DNA of 35,544 nucleotides from an uncultured Eubacterium sp. (GCA_900543485.1 UQRM01000022.1:1-35544); one strand, 5' to 3'; positions 1-8,860 are shown, counted from the stretch's first letter. Program-made: numbers and translations. The notes: generated from the letters alone by a model not told the origin.

Positions 1-337
1 CTATAGCTACACGTTTTCCTTTATCCATAACAGATAAAATCCGTGTGACGTTAAGCCATCCGCTCATCTTATACGTGACAATCTTCTCATCAAACGATTC
101 CTCCAGAAGTTTCGTGATTTTCGAGGTGGGATGGATCTCTGAAATATGCTTTCCGATCAGAGTATCCGGCAATTCTTTAGAATTGATCCGCTCGATTACG
201 CTCATGATATCTCTGGAAAAGAACTTGATATATCCATCGTTGTCCACAATGATCAATCCGCCAATGGATTCCAGCGTTTTTCTGCACTCATCCAAATCCA
301 TATCAAAATTCTTGATCTTCTCATAACGTTCGTCCAT
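1..337 (-). CDS. PAS-domain sensor/regulator, N-terminal part (cut by window edge)
   Basis: An ATG at 335-337 with an AGAGG ribosome binding site opens a frame that stays open to the window edge (112 codons). The translation reads MDERYEKIKNFDMD..., then a PAS-like stretch with IIVDNDGYIKFFS and IGKHISEIHPTSKI. That wording is typical of the N-terminal PAS domain of sigma-54-dependent activators, and two complete proteins of this class are encoded further along the window. The AAA+ and DNA-binding parts would lie outside, so the assignment to the sigma-54 class is inference; a PAS histidine kinase or other PAS protein is possible. An extended -10 promoter sits about 40 bases upstream of the start codon. 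Confidence 0.7.
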   Translation of the reverse strand, partial: MDERYEKIKNFDMDLDECRKTLESIGGLIIVDNDGYIKFFSRDIMSVIERINSKELPDTLIGKHISEIHPTSKITKLLEESFDEKIVTYKMSGWLNVTRILSVMDKGKRVAI

Positions 338-380
338 TGTGTATCCTCTTTAAATCAATACCTGAAATTTCAATATTCAT

Positions 381-389
381 ATTATACCA
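381..389 (-). promoter_or_regulatory. Extended -10 promoter for the PAS-domain gene
   Basis: On the minus strand the sequence reads TGGTATAAT, a TGN extension plus a perfect TATAAT, without a convincing -35 box. Transcription would start near 374 and give a leader of about 37 bases. The rest of the 338-545 gap shows nothing else I can support. Confidence 0.5.
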
Positions 390-545
390 TAAAAATCGCC
401 TCTTTGTTGTAAAAACGGCGCAATCCTCTGTCCCGTGCCTTTCAGTCGCGCATTTGCAGAAAAACTTCCATACCGCAGAGGACCTCGCGATAGCGTTCAG
501 TAATTTCCTCTTTTCTCTTTATCCTTCTGCCCTCCGTCTCCCATT

Positions 546-1412
546 TCACAGGCTTGTCAGGACAGGATTGTTCAGATAATCGTATACACGTCTCACTTCG
601 CTTATCTTTCTGGTATCCAACATAGACGGGCGGTCTTTATCGAGGTCCGCTATCCGCGCCATATCATCTCGGTCCAGTTCAAAGTCCCAGATTTCCAGAT
701 TTTCCTTCATCCTCTCTTTATGAACGGACTTAGGTATCACGATGACTCCCTGCTGTACATTCCAGCGCAGTATCACCTGCGGCACAGTCTTTCCATACTT
801 CTCCGCTATCTCCGACAGCGCCTTCTCCTGAAACATGCCGTTCAGCCCCTCCGCGAAAGGCGCCCAGGCTTCCGGCTGGATTTCCAATTCTTTCATCAGT
901 TCCAGATCCTCCCCACGCTGATAATGAGGATGGCGCTCTATCTGATTTATCTGTGGTCTGATTTCCACGTTCTGGCACAGATCCAGCAGACGGTCAGGCA
1001 GAAAATTGCAGACGCCGATGGCGCATACTCTGCCTTTTCGGTAAAGCTCTTCCAATGCCCGCCATGAACCGTAATAATCGCCAAAGGGCATATGTATCAG
1101 ATACATATCCAGATACTCAAGCCCCAGCCTTTCCAGGGAACCTTCAAAGGCCTTCATCGTATTATCGTATCCCATCTCCTGGATATATGCTTTCGTCGTG
1201 ATGAAAAGCTCTTTCCGCGGAAGGCCGCAGTTTCTGATAGCCCGGCCGACAGCTCCTTCGTTCTGATGCGGGCTGGCCGTATCTATCAGACGGTATCCCG
1301 TATCTATCGCATCCCTGACGACCCTTTCACATTCATCCTCCGGCACCTGAAAGACGCCGAAGCCCTCCATCGGCATAGTCACGCCGTTACATAACTTCAC
1401 TGTTCCCACCAT
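546..1412 (-). CDS. Aldo/keto reductase family protein with altered catalytic tetrad
   Basis: The 288-residue protein has the length and order of a single-domain aldo/keto reductase (NAD(P)H-dependent carbonyl reduction, cytosolic). Visible landmarks are RLIDTAS (Asp44), ITTKAY (Lys74), YLIHMPF (His107), and the C-terminal cofactor region around VIPKSVHKERMKEN. In the family the tetrad is Asp-Tyr-Lys-His, with Tyr five residues after the Asp in DTAxxYxNE. Here that segment reads DTASPHQNE, so Tyr is replaced by His49 (CAT codon). It is the last gene of the minus-strand run that starts at 8242, 44 bases after the SGNH hydrolase. Family assignment is firm; activity and substrate are uncertain because of the missing Tyr. 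Confidence 0.9.
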   Translation of the reverse strand: MVGTVKLCNGVTMPMEGFGVFQVPEDECERVVRDAIDTGYRLIDTASPHQNEGAVGRAIRNCGLPRKELFITTKAYIQEMGYDNTMKAFEGSLERLGLEYLDMYLIHMPFGDYYGSWRALEELYRKGRVCAIGVCNFLPDRLLDLCQNVEIRPQINQIERHPHYQRGEDLELMKELEIQPEAWAPFAEGLNGMFQEKALSEIAEKYGKTVPQVILRWNVQQGVIVIPKSVHKERMKENLEIWDFELDRDDMARIADLDKDRPSMLDTRKISEVRRVYDYLNNPVLTSL

Positions 1413-1456
1413 GATATCCTCCTTTTCTCTGCTGCTTTTACAGACATTTTTCGTTT

Positions 1457-2023
1457 TTAAGGAAATGTATGCATTTCTCTGCTGAAGGAGTCCCTCAGAT
1501 ACCTGTACAGCCCTTCCGCAAAAGCTCTGTGACCTTCTTCGGTAAAATGTACGCCGTCATAGACCAGTGGGATCTCCCACTGGCCGGCATCGACAAACTG
1601 CACTCCGAGGCGCTGGCTCAGCATCCTGTAGCACCCGGCCAGCGCGACGGAATCGTCTGCCAGTTCCTGAGTCGGCACCCATTCCCCCGGCTTCATTGGC
1701 GGCGGCGCCACCAGCAGGATCTTTTCCCGAATCAGCTCCAGCCTCAGAAGGAACAGCTCCATCTTTTTCGACACGGCTTCCGGGCGATGACCCTGCAGCA
1801 GATCGTTGGTCCCAAGCATGACGATGAACAAATCGACATCGCCATGTATTGGAACTGGCGCGCCCGGTATCTCCCTTCCGTTCTGACCCCTGTTGACGAT
1901 TTTCCATCCCGTCTTTTGGGCGAGGATATCGACCCAGCGGTTTTCCTCATCGTAGCGGCCGCCGAGCCATCCTCGCGGGTCGTACCCATATGTATTGGAA
2001 TCTCCGAAACAAATTACTCTCAT
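1457..2023 (-). CDS. SGNH/GDSL-family hydrolase
   Basis: 188 residues beginning MRVICFGDSNTYGYDPRG. Block I GDSN supplies the nucleophile (Ser9), block III is seen in MLGTNDL, and block V in DGVHFTEEGH supplies the catalytic Asp and His. There is no signal peptide, so a cytosolic esterase or deacetylase-like hydrolase is likely; the substrate cannot be read from sequence. I chose the ATG at 2021-2023 because it starts exactly at the conserved strand and overlaps the upstream stop as ATGA, which indicates translational coupling to the phosphoesterase gene. A longer in-frame extension exists upstream but lies wholly inside that gene. Confidence 0.88.
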   Translation of the reverse strand: MRVICFGDSNTYGYDPRGWLGGRYDEENRWVDILAQKTGWKIVNRGQNGREIPGAPVPIHGDVDLFIVMLGTNDLLQGHRPEAVSKKMELFLLRLELIREKILLVAPPPMKPGEWVPTQELADDSVALAGCYRMLSQRLGVQFVDAGQWEIPLVYDGVHFTEEGHRAFAEGLYRYLRDSFSREMHTFP

Positions 2024-2760
2024 TCTATCACCAACTCCGGACGAAAGCCCAGATAATCTCCCGACACCAGCATATACCTGATGCCGTCGCAAACTCCCCT
2101 GATACTGTCGCCGAACCGGCTTTCCCCGTGGCAGTGGGAATAGACCACGGCGGAAACACCGTACTCCCGGGCCATCTCCGTGAAAGGCGATGTCTCTTCC
2201 AGGATATTTGTGGGCGGGTAGTGGAGAAACATGATGAACTTCCTGTATCCGGCCTGCCGGGCCATTTCGAAGGATGTTCTCAGCCGCTCCGTTTCCCGTG
2301 CCACCAGCTTCTCCGCGTGCTGCTCCCGCTCCGCGTCCCAGCCGATGACATTTCCCTGAAGATCCAGATAAAACGGTCCTTCAAAGGTATATCCCTTTGT
2401 CCCCACCAGAGCGTAGTCCTCATAGACGGCGAAGTTATTCTGAAGAAAAAACAGTCTTCCGGCAAATTCCTGATTGAGACGCTCCGTCTTGCTCACATCC
2501 CAGAACATGTCATGGTTCCCCCGGAGCAGTATCTTCCGGCCGGGCAGCGATTCGATGAAGGCCAGGTCTTCCCGGCTTTCATCCAGCTTCCTCCCCCAGG
2601 AATGGTCTCCGGTGAGGACCAGCGTGTCGTCAGGGCCCACTGTCCTATTCACGTATTTTTCGATCTTCTTCTCGTGATTTTTCCACACCTTGCCAAATGC
2701 ATCCATTGACCTGCCCCGCTGAAATCCCAGGTGCAGGTCTCCCAGCGCATACAATGCCAT
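2020..2760 (-). CDS. Calcineurin-like metallophosphoesterase
   Basis: 246 residues carrying the ordered dimetal motifs of the family: GDLHLG (Asp8, His10), GDHSWG (Asp52), GNHD (residues 81-84), then HYPP and SHCHG near the C terminus. These residues bind two metal ions for phosphomonoester or diester cleavage. It is soluble with no signal peptide. Its stop overlaps the SGNH hydrolase start by four bases, and it follows the AmrS gene by about 50 bases, so all three are probably co-transcribed. The natural substrate is not evident. Confidence 0.9.
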   Translation of the reverse strand: MALYALGDLHLGFQRGRSMDAFGKVWKNHEKKIEKYVNRTVGPDDTLVLTGDHSWGRKLDESREDLAFIESLPGRKILLRGNHDMFWDVSKTERLNQEFAGRLFFLQNNFAVYEDYALVGTKGYTFEGPFYLDLQGNVIGWDAEREQHAEKLVARETERLRTSFEMARQAGYRKFIMFLHYPPTNILEETSPFTEMAREYGVSAVVYSHCHGESRFGDSIRGVCDGIRYMLVSGDYLGFRPELVIE

Positions 2761-2811
2761 GCCAAATCATCTCCTTCACATGCATACACCGCGGGCTGCG
2801 GGCTTCACCCC

Positions 2812-3717
2812 TCAGCAGTTTCCCGCGTACACGTACTTCAAATACTTCTCCGCCACCGCCTTCAATCCGTATATCTTCCCCACATCTGTCGCCTTTCTGT
2901 CCCTCATCTCGTATCGCGGAAAGAATCTTGTGATGTGGAGAGGTATCTCCTCATCTATAGATGCGATCCAGCGCGCCTCTTCCTCCATCTCCTGCTGTGA
3001 ATCGTTCTCTCCGGGGACTATCAGCGTAGTCAGCTCCACGTGACAGCCTGCCGCCGCCCCCTTGATAAAAGACTTCACCGTATCAAGCCTGCCGCCCAGC
3101 TTTTCATACCATTCCTCAGTAAATCCTTTCAAATCGATGTTCATGGCGTCCATATGAGGAAGCAGCTCATCCAGCACCCATAGCTCCGCAAAACCATTGG
3201 TCACCATCACGCTCTTCATACCATATCCATGCACCAGTCGTGCAACATCGCGAACGAACTCGTATCCCACCAGCGGCTCGTTGTAGGTAAAGGCCACGCC
3301 TATATTACCGTTGCTCTCATACCTTTTTGCCAACTCGGCCAGCTCCCGGGCAGATATCTCACTGCAACCCACCTGTCCCGCTCCCGCCATGGAAATCTCG
3401 TGATTCTGGCAGAAGGAACAGGACAGGTTGCAGCCGAAGCTCCCTGTGGACAGCACCATGCTCCCGGGAAAAAATCGGGACAGCGGCTTTTTTTCCATGG
3501 GATCGAGAGCCAGCGATGTGATCATACCGTAATTGGCGCAGATTATCCGGCCGTCCTCATTCTTTCTGGCTCCGCACCTCCCGTATTGACCTTCTTTCAG
3601 AAGGCAGTGATGGGGGCAGACAGGGCATACTTCGTAACCCCTCCCTCGCCTGCCGGATCGGTCGCCGACTGAACAACCGCTTTCCTTTACGTCAGCAGCG
3701 CCATATTTCCCTTCCAT
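2812..3717 (-). CDS. amrS: AmmeMemoRadiSam system radical SAM enzyme
   Basis: 301 residues with the radical SAM signature C96-x3-C100-x2-C103 inside GCNLSCSFCQN, preceded by a Cys-rich N-terminal segment (CPVCPHHCLLKEGQYGRCGAR) typical of AmrS and pyruvate-formate-lyase-activating-like proteins. It would bind a [4Fe-4S] cluster and SAM. The family is defined by co-occurrence with Memo/LigB and AMMECR1 domain proteins, and exactly such a fusion is encoded immediately upstream with a one-base stop/start overlap (TGATG). The reaction is not established as far as I know; a role in radical-based modification is inferred from the family. Confidence 0.9.
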   Translation of the reverse strand: MEGKYGAADVKESGCSVGDRSGRRGRGYEVCPVCPHHCLLKEGQYGRCGARKNEDGRIICANYGMITSLALDPMEKKPLSRFFPGSMVLSTGSFGCNLSCSFCQNHEISMAGAGQVGCSEISARELAELAKRYESNGNIGVAFTYNEPLVGYEFVRDVARLVHGYGMKSVMVTNGFAELWVLDELLPHMDAMNIDLKGFTEEWYEKLGGRLDTVKSFIKGAAAGCHVELTTLIVPGENDSQQEMEEEARWIASIDEEIPLHITRFFPRYEMRDRKATDVGKIYGLKAVAEKYLKYVYAGNC

Positions 3718-5105
3718 CAGAAATGCCTCACCACCTCAAATCGCTCCAGCCTAACATCTGTCGCTTCTTCATCTATTCCGGCTTTCATCTTCGCGATAAA
3801 GATCTGCTGCTCCACGGTATCGACCCCTTCCAGGTCAGGCAGCAGCAGGCCCCGCCGGTGATCCTGGGTAACGATGACTCCATAACGTTTCACATCCAGC
3901 TGCTCCGGCGATGATATTTCCTCAGGTTCTCCAAGCACATCCACGCTGTATACAAGTTTTCCCAGCTCTCCTGCCTTCACTTCTGGGAATCTCGGATCCC
4001 TGGCCGCTGCGCTTACAGCATTTTCTATTATTTCCTCCGCCAGCGAAGGGCGCACCGGAGCGATAGTGCCGATACAACCCCTGAGTCTTCCTTCTTCCTT
4101 GAGAGATACGAAGGCTCCCGCCCTCCTTTCATACATCTCGTCGGGCAGTCCCGTCGGAATATCCATCTTCCTGCCCGTCTTCACATACGTTTCTACCGAG
4201 CGGCGGGCGAGAGCCACATATGCGTCCTCTTCTTCGCGTGATTTCTCAGCGTCCCGCATCATCCTTTCCTCATACTGACTGAGGAAATCACGATCTACCC
4301 CTTCGCCCATGACTTCATAAGTGCAAACGCCGTACCCGACGCCAAATGTCCCTTCATATGAAAGCGGCTCCGCCTTTACCTCCAGACAGTCAAGTGCTCC
4401 CGCCATGATGACGAAGGATCTGTGACCGCACTCAGCAGCCTTTTCACAGAAACCTTCCGCAAACTCCAACAGCTTCCCAAAATCCCCGCGGCCCATAACG
4501 TCCATGATACGTCTGTCATATTCCGGGCCTTCTTTCCGGAACCCGTAAGGGCCGTCTTCTTTCAACCTATGGGACAGATCCCCACTTCCAATGACTGCGA
4601 TGCGGCGGCCGCACGAATCTGCGGCTTTCCGGATGCACTGTCCCAGTTCATAGTGAGTGGAAAAGGCCAGCCCCGACAGCCCTATCCTGACCACACGATA
4701 ATCGGTATAATACTTGTTCAGGAACCAGAGAGGTATCATTGTCCCATGATCCAGTCTCCTTTCCCGTTCACCCAAGGTCCCTGCCGGTATCCCGCATCTG
4801 CCGGCTTCCTGCGCCAGCGCTTCTACAAGCTCCGTGTCATACCTCACATCCAGCTTCACCTGAGGTGCGCCGAACTGCCCGAAAGCACCCGATGCTCCCG
4901 CTCCCGGCGATATGTGGAAATAGTCGGCATACATCACCGTATGGGGCGACAGCACGACTACCGTCTCCGGCTCCCACGACTTAAGCTTTTCAGCTGCCTT
5001 ATGGTAAGCGTCGATAGTAGCCTGTATCGCCAATTCCTGTCCACGCCCCACCTCAGGTATTATCAGCGGCGGATGAGGTACCATTATCGCTCCCGTTACA
5101 TACAT
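3717..5105 (-). CDS. LigB-like / AMMECR1 fusion protein (AmmeMemoRadiSam system)
   Basis: 462 residues in two domains. Residues 1-265 resemble the class III extradiol dioxygenase LigB/Memo fold, with candidate metal or active-site residues His11 (PHPP), His55 (LSPH), Asp119-His120 and Asp176/His179 (SGDLSH). Residues 295-462 are an AMMECR1 domain, with the signature LRGCIG at 341-346. The two parts are often separate proteins. Together with AmrS downstream they make a compact two-gene AmmeMemoRadiSam set. The function of AMMECR1 and this system in bacteria is unresolved. The ATG is preceded by an AAAGGAGGGAG ribosome binding site. Confidence 0.9.
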   Translation of the reverse strand: MYVTGAIMVPHPPLIIPEVGRGQELAIQATIDAYHKAAEKLKSWEPETVVVLSPHTVMYADYFHISPGAGASGAFGQFGAPQVKLDVRYDTELVEALAQEAGRCGIPAGTLGERERRLDHGTMIPLWFLNKYYTDYRVVRIGLSGLAFSTHYELGQCIRKAADSCGRRIAVIGSGDLSHRLKEDGPYGFRKEGPEYDRRIMDVMGRGDFGKLLEFAEGFCEKAAECGHRSFVIMAGALDCLEVKAEPLSYEGTFGVGYGVCTYEVMGEGVDRDFLSQYEERMMRDAEKSREEEDAYVALARRSVETYVKTGRKMDIPTGLPDEMYERRAGAFVSLKEEGRLRGCIGTIAPVRPSLAEEIIENAVSAAARDPRFPEVKAGELGKLVYSVDVLGEPEEISSPEQLDVKRYGVIVTQDHRRGLLLPDLEGVDTVEQQIFIAKMKAGIDEEATDVRLERFEVVRHF

Positions 5106-5134
5106 CTCTCTCCCTCCTTTAATGTGTGCGCTGG

Positions 5135-5168
5135 CCTGCCTTCGCTTACCTGCCTTCGCTTGCCTGCG
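5135..5168. repeat. 14-bp tandem repeat, 2.4 copies
   Basis: CCTGCCTTCGCTT(A/G) occurs at 5135-5148 and 5149-5162, followed by a partial copy CCTGCG at 5163-5168. It fills most of the 65-base gap between the UvrA2-like gene and the LigB/AMMECR1 gene. No function is evident; replication slippage can create and vary such a tract. Confidence 0.7.
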
Positions 5169-5170
5169 CC

Positions 5171-7666
5171 TTATATGAATCTGCCGGTCCTGCTGTCCGG
5201 TGCCTTCCTTATGTCCTCCGGCCTTCCAACAGCAACGATACGGCCTCCCTCTTCGCCTCCGTCCGGCCCCATATCGACGATATAATCGGCGCTGCGGATC
5301 ACATCCAGGTCATGTTCTATCACGATGACCGTGGCGCCGCTGTCTATCAGCGATTGAAACACATTCATCAACGCTTCCACGTCAAGAGGATGAAGCCCTA
5401 TGGTAGGCTCATCGAAAACGAATACGGATCCGCCCTGCCCTTTTCCCATCTCACTGGCCAGCTTCAGCCGCTGAGCTTCACCACCGGAAAGGCCCGGGGT
5501 CTCTTCTCCCAAAGTCAGATACCCCAAGCCCAGATCACAGAGCACCTGGAGGCGCTGCTTCACTTTTCTGGATCCGCTGCACACATCCAACGCCGTCTTC
5601 ACATCCATGGACATCAGCTCCGGCAGCGAATAGTATTCACCATTTTCCATCCGACACCTGATGCTTCCGGCATCCTTTCCATACCGGCTTCCACGGCATT
5701 CCGGGCACGTGATGCTGACGTCCGGCAGGAACTGGACGTCCAGACTTATCTGCCCCGTGCCGTCGCAGACAGGGCAACGCAGTTTCCCCGTATTATATGA
5801 AAAATCACCTGCTTTATATCCCGCCTTCTTTGCGCCCTCCGTCTTAGCGAATATCTTTCGCAGCTCATCGTGTACATTAGCGTAAGTAGCTACCGTGGAA
5901 CGAACGTTGATGCCGATAGGTACGGCATCGATAAGCTTTATTTGTGTAATGCCTTCAGCATCGACCTTCTTCACATGCTCCGGCAGCTTCCTTCCATCAA
6001 TGACCGATTCCAGCCCCGGGACAAGACTTTCCAGTATCAGCGTTGTTTTCCCGGAACCTGACACACCTGTCACCACCGACAGCTTTCCCTTTGGGAAATC
6101 CACTTCCAATGGCTTGACGGTATGTATTGTGTCGATCGAAAGATGGATGCGCCCCTGGCTGAAAAGGTCTTCCCTCATCGAATCGCAGCGGTACGTTCTT
6201 TTCACATGGCGTGCTCCCGACAAAAACGGACCTATTTTAGAAGCACTGCTTTTTCCCAGTTCCTCCGGCCTGCCCTCGGCTATCACGCGACCTCCCTCGG
6301 CGCCTGAGTCCGGTCCCATTTCGACTATCCAGTCAGCCTTCGACAGTATCTGGATATCGTGATCCACCAGTATTACCGAATTCCCATCATCTATCAGGTC
6401 GTTCATCACTTCCGCAAGTCCTGTCATATTGAAAGGATGAAGACCGATGGAAGGCTCATCCAACACATACAGCACTCCCGTAGTCCTGTTGCGGACGGCT
6501 CTCGCCAACTGCATCCGCTGTCGTTCTCCTGTCGAAAGGCTTGAGGCGGCTCTGTCCAGGGTCAGATACCCCAGCCCCAGATCCAGCAGCCGCCTCGCCG
6601 TATCATGGAAAGACTCGCATATGCTCCCGGCCATGGATCTCATTTCCTCCGGCAGGGAATCCGGTACTCCCTCTACCCACCTCGACACATCTCTCAGCGT
6701 CATGGCGCAGACCTGATCCAGGGAAAGGCCACGCAGCTTCGGCGCCCTGGCTTTTTCCGAAAGGCGCGTACCATGACACTGAGGGCAGATATCCCTCTTG
6801 AGGAATTTCTCCACTCGCTTTATGCCTTTCTCGTCTTTGACCCTGGCCAATGCGTTCTCCACCGTGTAAACGGCGTTGTAATATGTAAAATCCAGTTCTC
6901 CCGCCTGCTGAGAATTCTTCGCTCTGTAAAAGATATGCTTCTTTTCCGCAGGCCCGTGATAAACGATATCCTTCTCCCTGTCGCTCAGTTCCCTGAATGG
7001 GATATCTGTGCGAACACCCATCTCCCGGCAAACGTCTGTCATCAAAGACCACATGAGAGAATTCCACGGCGCTACGGCTCCCTCGTCTATAGTCAGCGTT
7101 TCGTCGGGCACCAGTGTCTTCTCATCCACAGCCCATACCACGCCGGTCCCTTCGCACTCAGGACACGCTCCCTGACTGTTGAACGCCAGTTCCTCCGCCG
7201 ACGGCCCGAAAAAATTTTCCCCACATATGGGACATGTCAGTTCCCGCTCTGCTGCCACATCCAAAGTCGGCTCTATATAATGTCCATTGGGACACCTGTG
7301 ACTTGCCAATCTGGAAAACATCAGTCTGAGACTATTGAGCAATTCTGTCCCGGTGCCGAATGTGCTTCGTATACCCGGCACTGCCGGTCTCTGATGAAGC
7401 GCCAGCGCCGCCGGGATGTACATCACCTCATCCACCTGCGCTCTGGATGCCTGGGTCATCCGCCTCCTGGTATATGTAGACAGAGATTCCAGGTATCTTC
7501 TGGAACCTTCCGCATAGAGTACTCCCAGTGCCAACGATGATTTTCCCGAACCTGAAACGCCGGCGATGCCCACTATCCTGTTGAGGGGAATATCGACATC
7601 CACGTTTTTCAGATTGTGGACCCTTGCCCCGCGCACTTCTATCTTGCGGTCTGTCCTGCTCTTCAT
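5171..7666 (-). CDS. UvrA2-like excinuclease ABC subunit A (short form)
   Basis: 831 residues with two ABC ATPase halves. Walker A motifs are GVSGSGKS (about 36-43) and GVSGSGKT; signature motifs are [12 protein letters not shown] and [12 protein letters not shown], each followed by a Walker B and DEPxIGLHP. Zinc-finger-like cysteines occur in CPICG/CPECEG and CPVCDG/CPECRG. Canonical UvrA is about 940 residues; here only about 15 residues separate [11 protein letters not shown] from TCPICGENF, so the insert carrying the UvrB-binding domain appears to be missing. That is the pattern of UvrA2/DrrC-type proteins, linked in other bacteria to tolerance of DNA-binding drugs. It directly abuts the upstream HD gene and is probably not the housekeeping UvrA. 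Confidence 0.92.
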   Translation of the reverse strand: MKSRTDRKIEVRGARVHNLKNVDVDIPLNRIVGIAGVSGSGKSSLALGVLYAEGSRRYLESLSTYTRRRMTQASRAQVDEVMYIPAALALHQRPAVPGIRSTFGTGTELLNSLRLMFSRLASHRCPNGHYIEPTLDVAAERELTCPICGENFFGPSAEELAFNSQGACPECEGTGVVWAVDEKTLVPDETLTIDEGAVAPWNSLMWSLMTDVCREMGVRTDIPFRELSDREKDIVYHGPAEKKHIFYRAKNSQQAGELDFTYYNAVYTVENALARVKDEKGIKRVEKFLKRDICPQCHGTRLSEKARAPKLRGLSLDQVCAMTLRDVSRWVEGVPDSLPEEMRSMAGSICESFHDTARRLLDLGLGYLTLDRAASSLSTGERQRMQLARAVRNRTTGVLYVLDEPSIGLHPFNMTGLAEVMNDLIDDGNSVILVDHDIQILSKADWIVEMGPDSGAEGGRVIAEGRPEELGKSSASKIGPFLSGARHVKRTYRCDSMREDLFSQGRIHLSIDTIHTVKPLEVDFPKGKLSVVTGVSGSGKTTLILESLVPGLESVIDGRKLPEHVKKVDAEGITQIKLIDAVPIGINVRSTVATYANVHDELRKIFAKTEGAKKAGYKAGDFSYNTGKLRCPVCDGTGQISLDVQFLPDVSITCPECRGSRYGKDAGSIRCRMENGEYYSLPELMSMDVKTALDVCSGSRKVKQRLQVLCDLGLGYLTLGEETPGLSGGEAQRLKLASEMGKGQGGSVFVFDEPTIGLHPLDVEALMNVFQSLIDSGATVIVIEHDLDVIRSADYIVDMGPDGGEEGGRIVAVGRPEDIRKAPDSRTGRFI

Positions 7667-8242
7667 CTAAAGATTCCCCTTCAAACCTATCTCTTCAGCT
7701 TTTTCTCTCATTCCGGCGATGGTCTCGCGGATCACATCGTCCAGCTCCATCCCCAGCATCTCGCAGCCCTTGCGTATTATGTCCCTGTCCACTCCCGCAG
7801 CGAAATGCTTGTCCTTGAATTTCTTTTTCACGGACTTCACCTCTATATCCAGCACGCTCTTTGACGGCCTCATCAGACATGCGGCGTGTATCAGCCCCGT
7901 CAGCTCGTCGATGGTATACAGCACCTTTTCCATCAGACTTTCCGGCTCGGTATCAGTACAAATTCCGTACCCGTGACACTTCATGGCCCTGATGTAGATC
8001 GGATCTATCCCCCTTTGAGTCATTATCTCCTCAGCTTTGATACAGTGCTCCTCAGGATATTTCTCATAATCCAGATCGTGAAGCAGACCTGTCACTCCCC
8101 AGACCTCCTCGTCCTCACCGTTTATCCGCGCGAAATGCTCCATCACCGCTTCCACCGTCAACGCGTGATTCAGCAACGACGGCGACTCATTATATTCCGT
8201 CAGAAGCGCCCAGGCTTCCTCCCTCGATAATTTCTTTTCCAT
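7667..8242 (-). CDS. HD-domain (HDIG-type) protein
   Basis: 191 residues with an HD domain: His in [15 protein letters not shown], the His-Asp pair in [16 protein letters not shown], and a later His in AMKCHGYG. Such proteins are metal-dependent phosphohydrolases acting on nucleotides or related compounds; the substrate is not evident. It heads the minus-strand run to 546, with a strong AAAGGAGG site before the ATG, and its stop codon is directly followed by the ATG of the UvrA2-like gene. Confidence 0.85.
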   Translation of the reverse strand: MEKKLSREEAWALLTEYNESPSLLNHALTVEAVMEHFARINGEDEEVWGVTGLLHDLDYEKYPEEHCIKAEEIMTQRGIDPIYIRAMKCHGYGICTDTEPESLMEKVLYTIDELTGLIHAACLMRPSKSVLDIEVKSVKKKFKDKHFAAGVDRDIIRKGCEMLGMELDDVIRETIAGMREKAEEIGLKGNL

Positions 8243-8511
8243 ATCAGTTACCTCCTTTTATTGATATTATCACATTGTCCACCGCCGGTAAAGGGTGCGG
8301 CGGCGAGACAAGGGTGGCAGTAGCATTGACGGCGAAGGGCCGCTGGCGTACATCGGCAGCACATCCAGCGGATGTCAGCAGCATATTGTCACGTCCTGAC
8401 ATACGCCTCCAGACTGCCCATGACCGGGCCGCCTGCATTATATGAAGTCTATATACCTTCCATGGGTATCGTTCGTTACTGCCATGCCGAAAATGCCGCT
8501 TTTTGATGGAA

Positions 8512-8554
8512 AGTTATACTCTTTCGTTGCAAAATCTGTTTTTCAAGTATAACT
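8512..8554. promoter_or_regulatory. Inverted repeat AGTTATACT ... AGTATAACT
   Basis: Perfect 9-bp arms lie at 8512-8520 and 8546-8554. The half-site TTATACT recurs in the larger dyad at 8685-8722, so the two may be sites for one DNA-binding protein. A structural hairpin is the alternative; there is no T-run typical of a terminator. Confidence 0.45.
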
Positions 8555-8684
8555 CGCCTCCGCTAATATCCTCCAAATATTGGAAACACTGACATTTTTA
8601 CTGCTGTTTTCTGCCTCTGCCGCAGCTTTCAACATCAAAATACCCCCTATATTCAAGGCCATTTCCCCGTCTTCGACACATCTG

Positions 8685-8722
8685 TTATACTTTTTTTCTG
8701 CATTTTCGCAAAAAAAGTATAA
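8685..8722. promoter_or_regulatory. Inverted repeat TTATAC-T7 ... A7-GTATAA
   Basis: Perfect 13-bp arms lie at 8685-8697 and 8710-8722 with a 12-base loop. It sits 46 bases upstream of the -35 box of the XRE gene. It could be an operator or upstream element, or a bidirectional terminator-like hairpin, since each arm ends in seven A or T residues. Confidence 0.5.
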
Positions 8723-8768
8723 TCCGAGTCAAAAAAGGACTCTGCCTTCGACAAAATGGAAAGTTTAC

Positions 8769-8797
8769 TTGACATCACACTGCTCAGCTGCTACCAT
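8769..8797 (+). promoter_or_regulatory. Sigma-70-type promoter of the XRE gene
   Basis: TTGACA at 8769-8774, a 17-base spacer, then TACCAT at 8792-8797. Transcription would begin near 8804, giving a leader of about 57 bases to the ATG at 8861. Confidence 0.55.
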
Positions 8798-8803
8798 ATC
8801 CAT

Positions 8804-8823
8804 ATGGAAAGGTTGCTTTCCAT
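8804..8823. promoter_or_regulatory. Palindrome at the XRE transcription start (candidate operator)
   Basis: ATGGAAAG-N4-CTTTCCAT is a perfect 8-bp inverted repeat directly downstream of the -10 box. A repressor bound here would block initiation. The adjacent XRE regulator is the natural candidate (autoregulation), by inference only. Confidence 0.5.
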
Positions 8824-8860
8824 CGAGAGCAGCCGCAACACACATCAGGCAGGTTTCACA

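Larger units (their letters stand above)
8243..8860. other. 618-base divergent intergenic region
   Basis: This gap separates the minus-strand HD operon from the plus-strand XRE gene. Its first half (8280-8450) is relatively GC-rich and shows no convincing gene. Its second half is AT-rich and holds two inverted repeats with a shared TTATACT half-site (8512-8554 and 8685-8722), a TTGACA promoter (8769-8797) and a palindrome at the predicted start of transcription (8804-8823). Confidence 0.6.

Noticed and set aside
4422..5285. 287-codon plus-strand reading frame
   Set aside because: It is antisense to the LigB/AMMECR1 fusion and the end of the UvrA2-like gene; composition is typical of a shadow frame.
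8244..8438. 64-codon minus-strand frame upstream of the HD gene
   Set aside because: No ribosome binding site of note and no similarity I recognise. It fills a GC-rich gap where open frames arise by chance.
8280..8450. Structured RNA or riboswitch upstream of the HD gene
   Set aside because: Small palindromes occur (ACATCC-AGC-GGATGT, TGTCA-N5-TGACA), but I see no conserved riboswitch core and no terminator/antiterminator pair.
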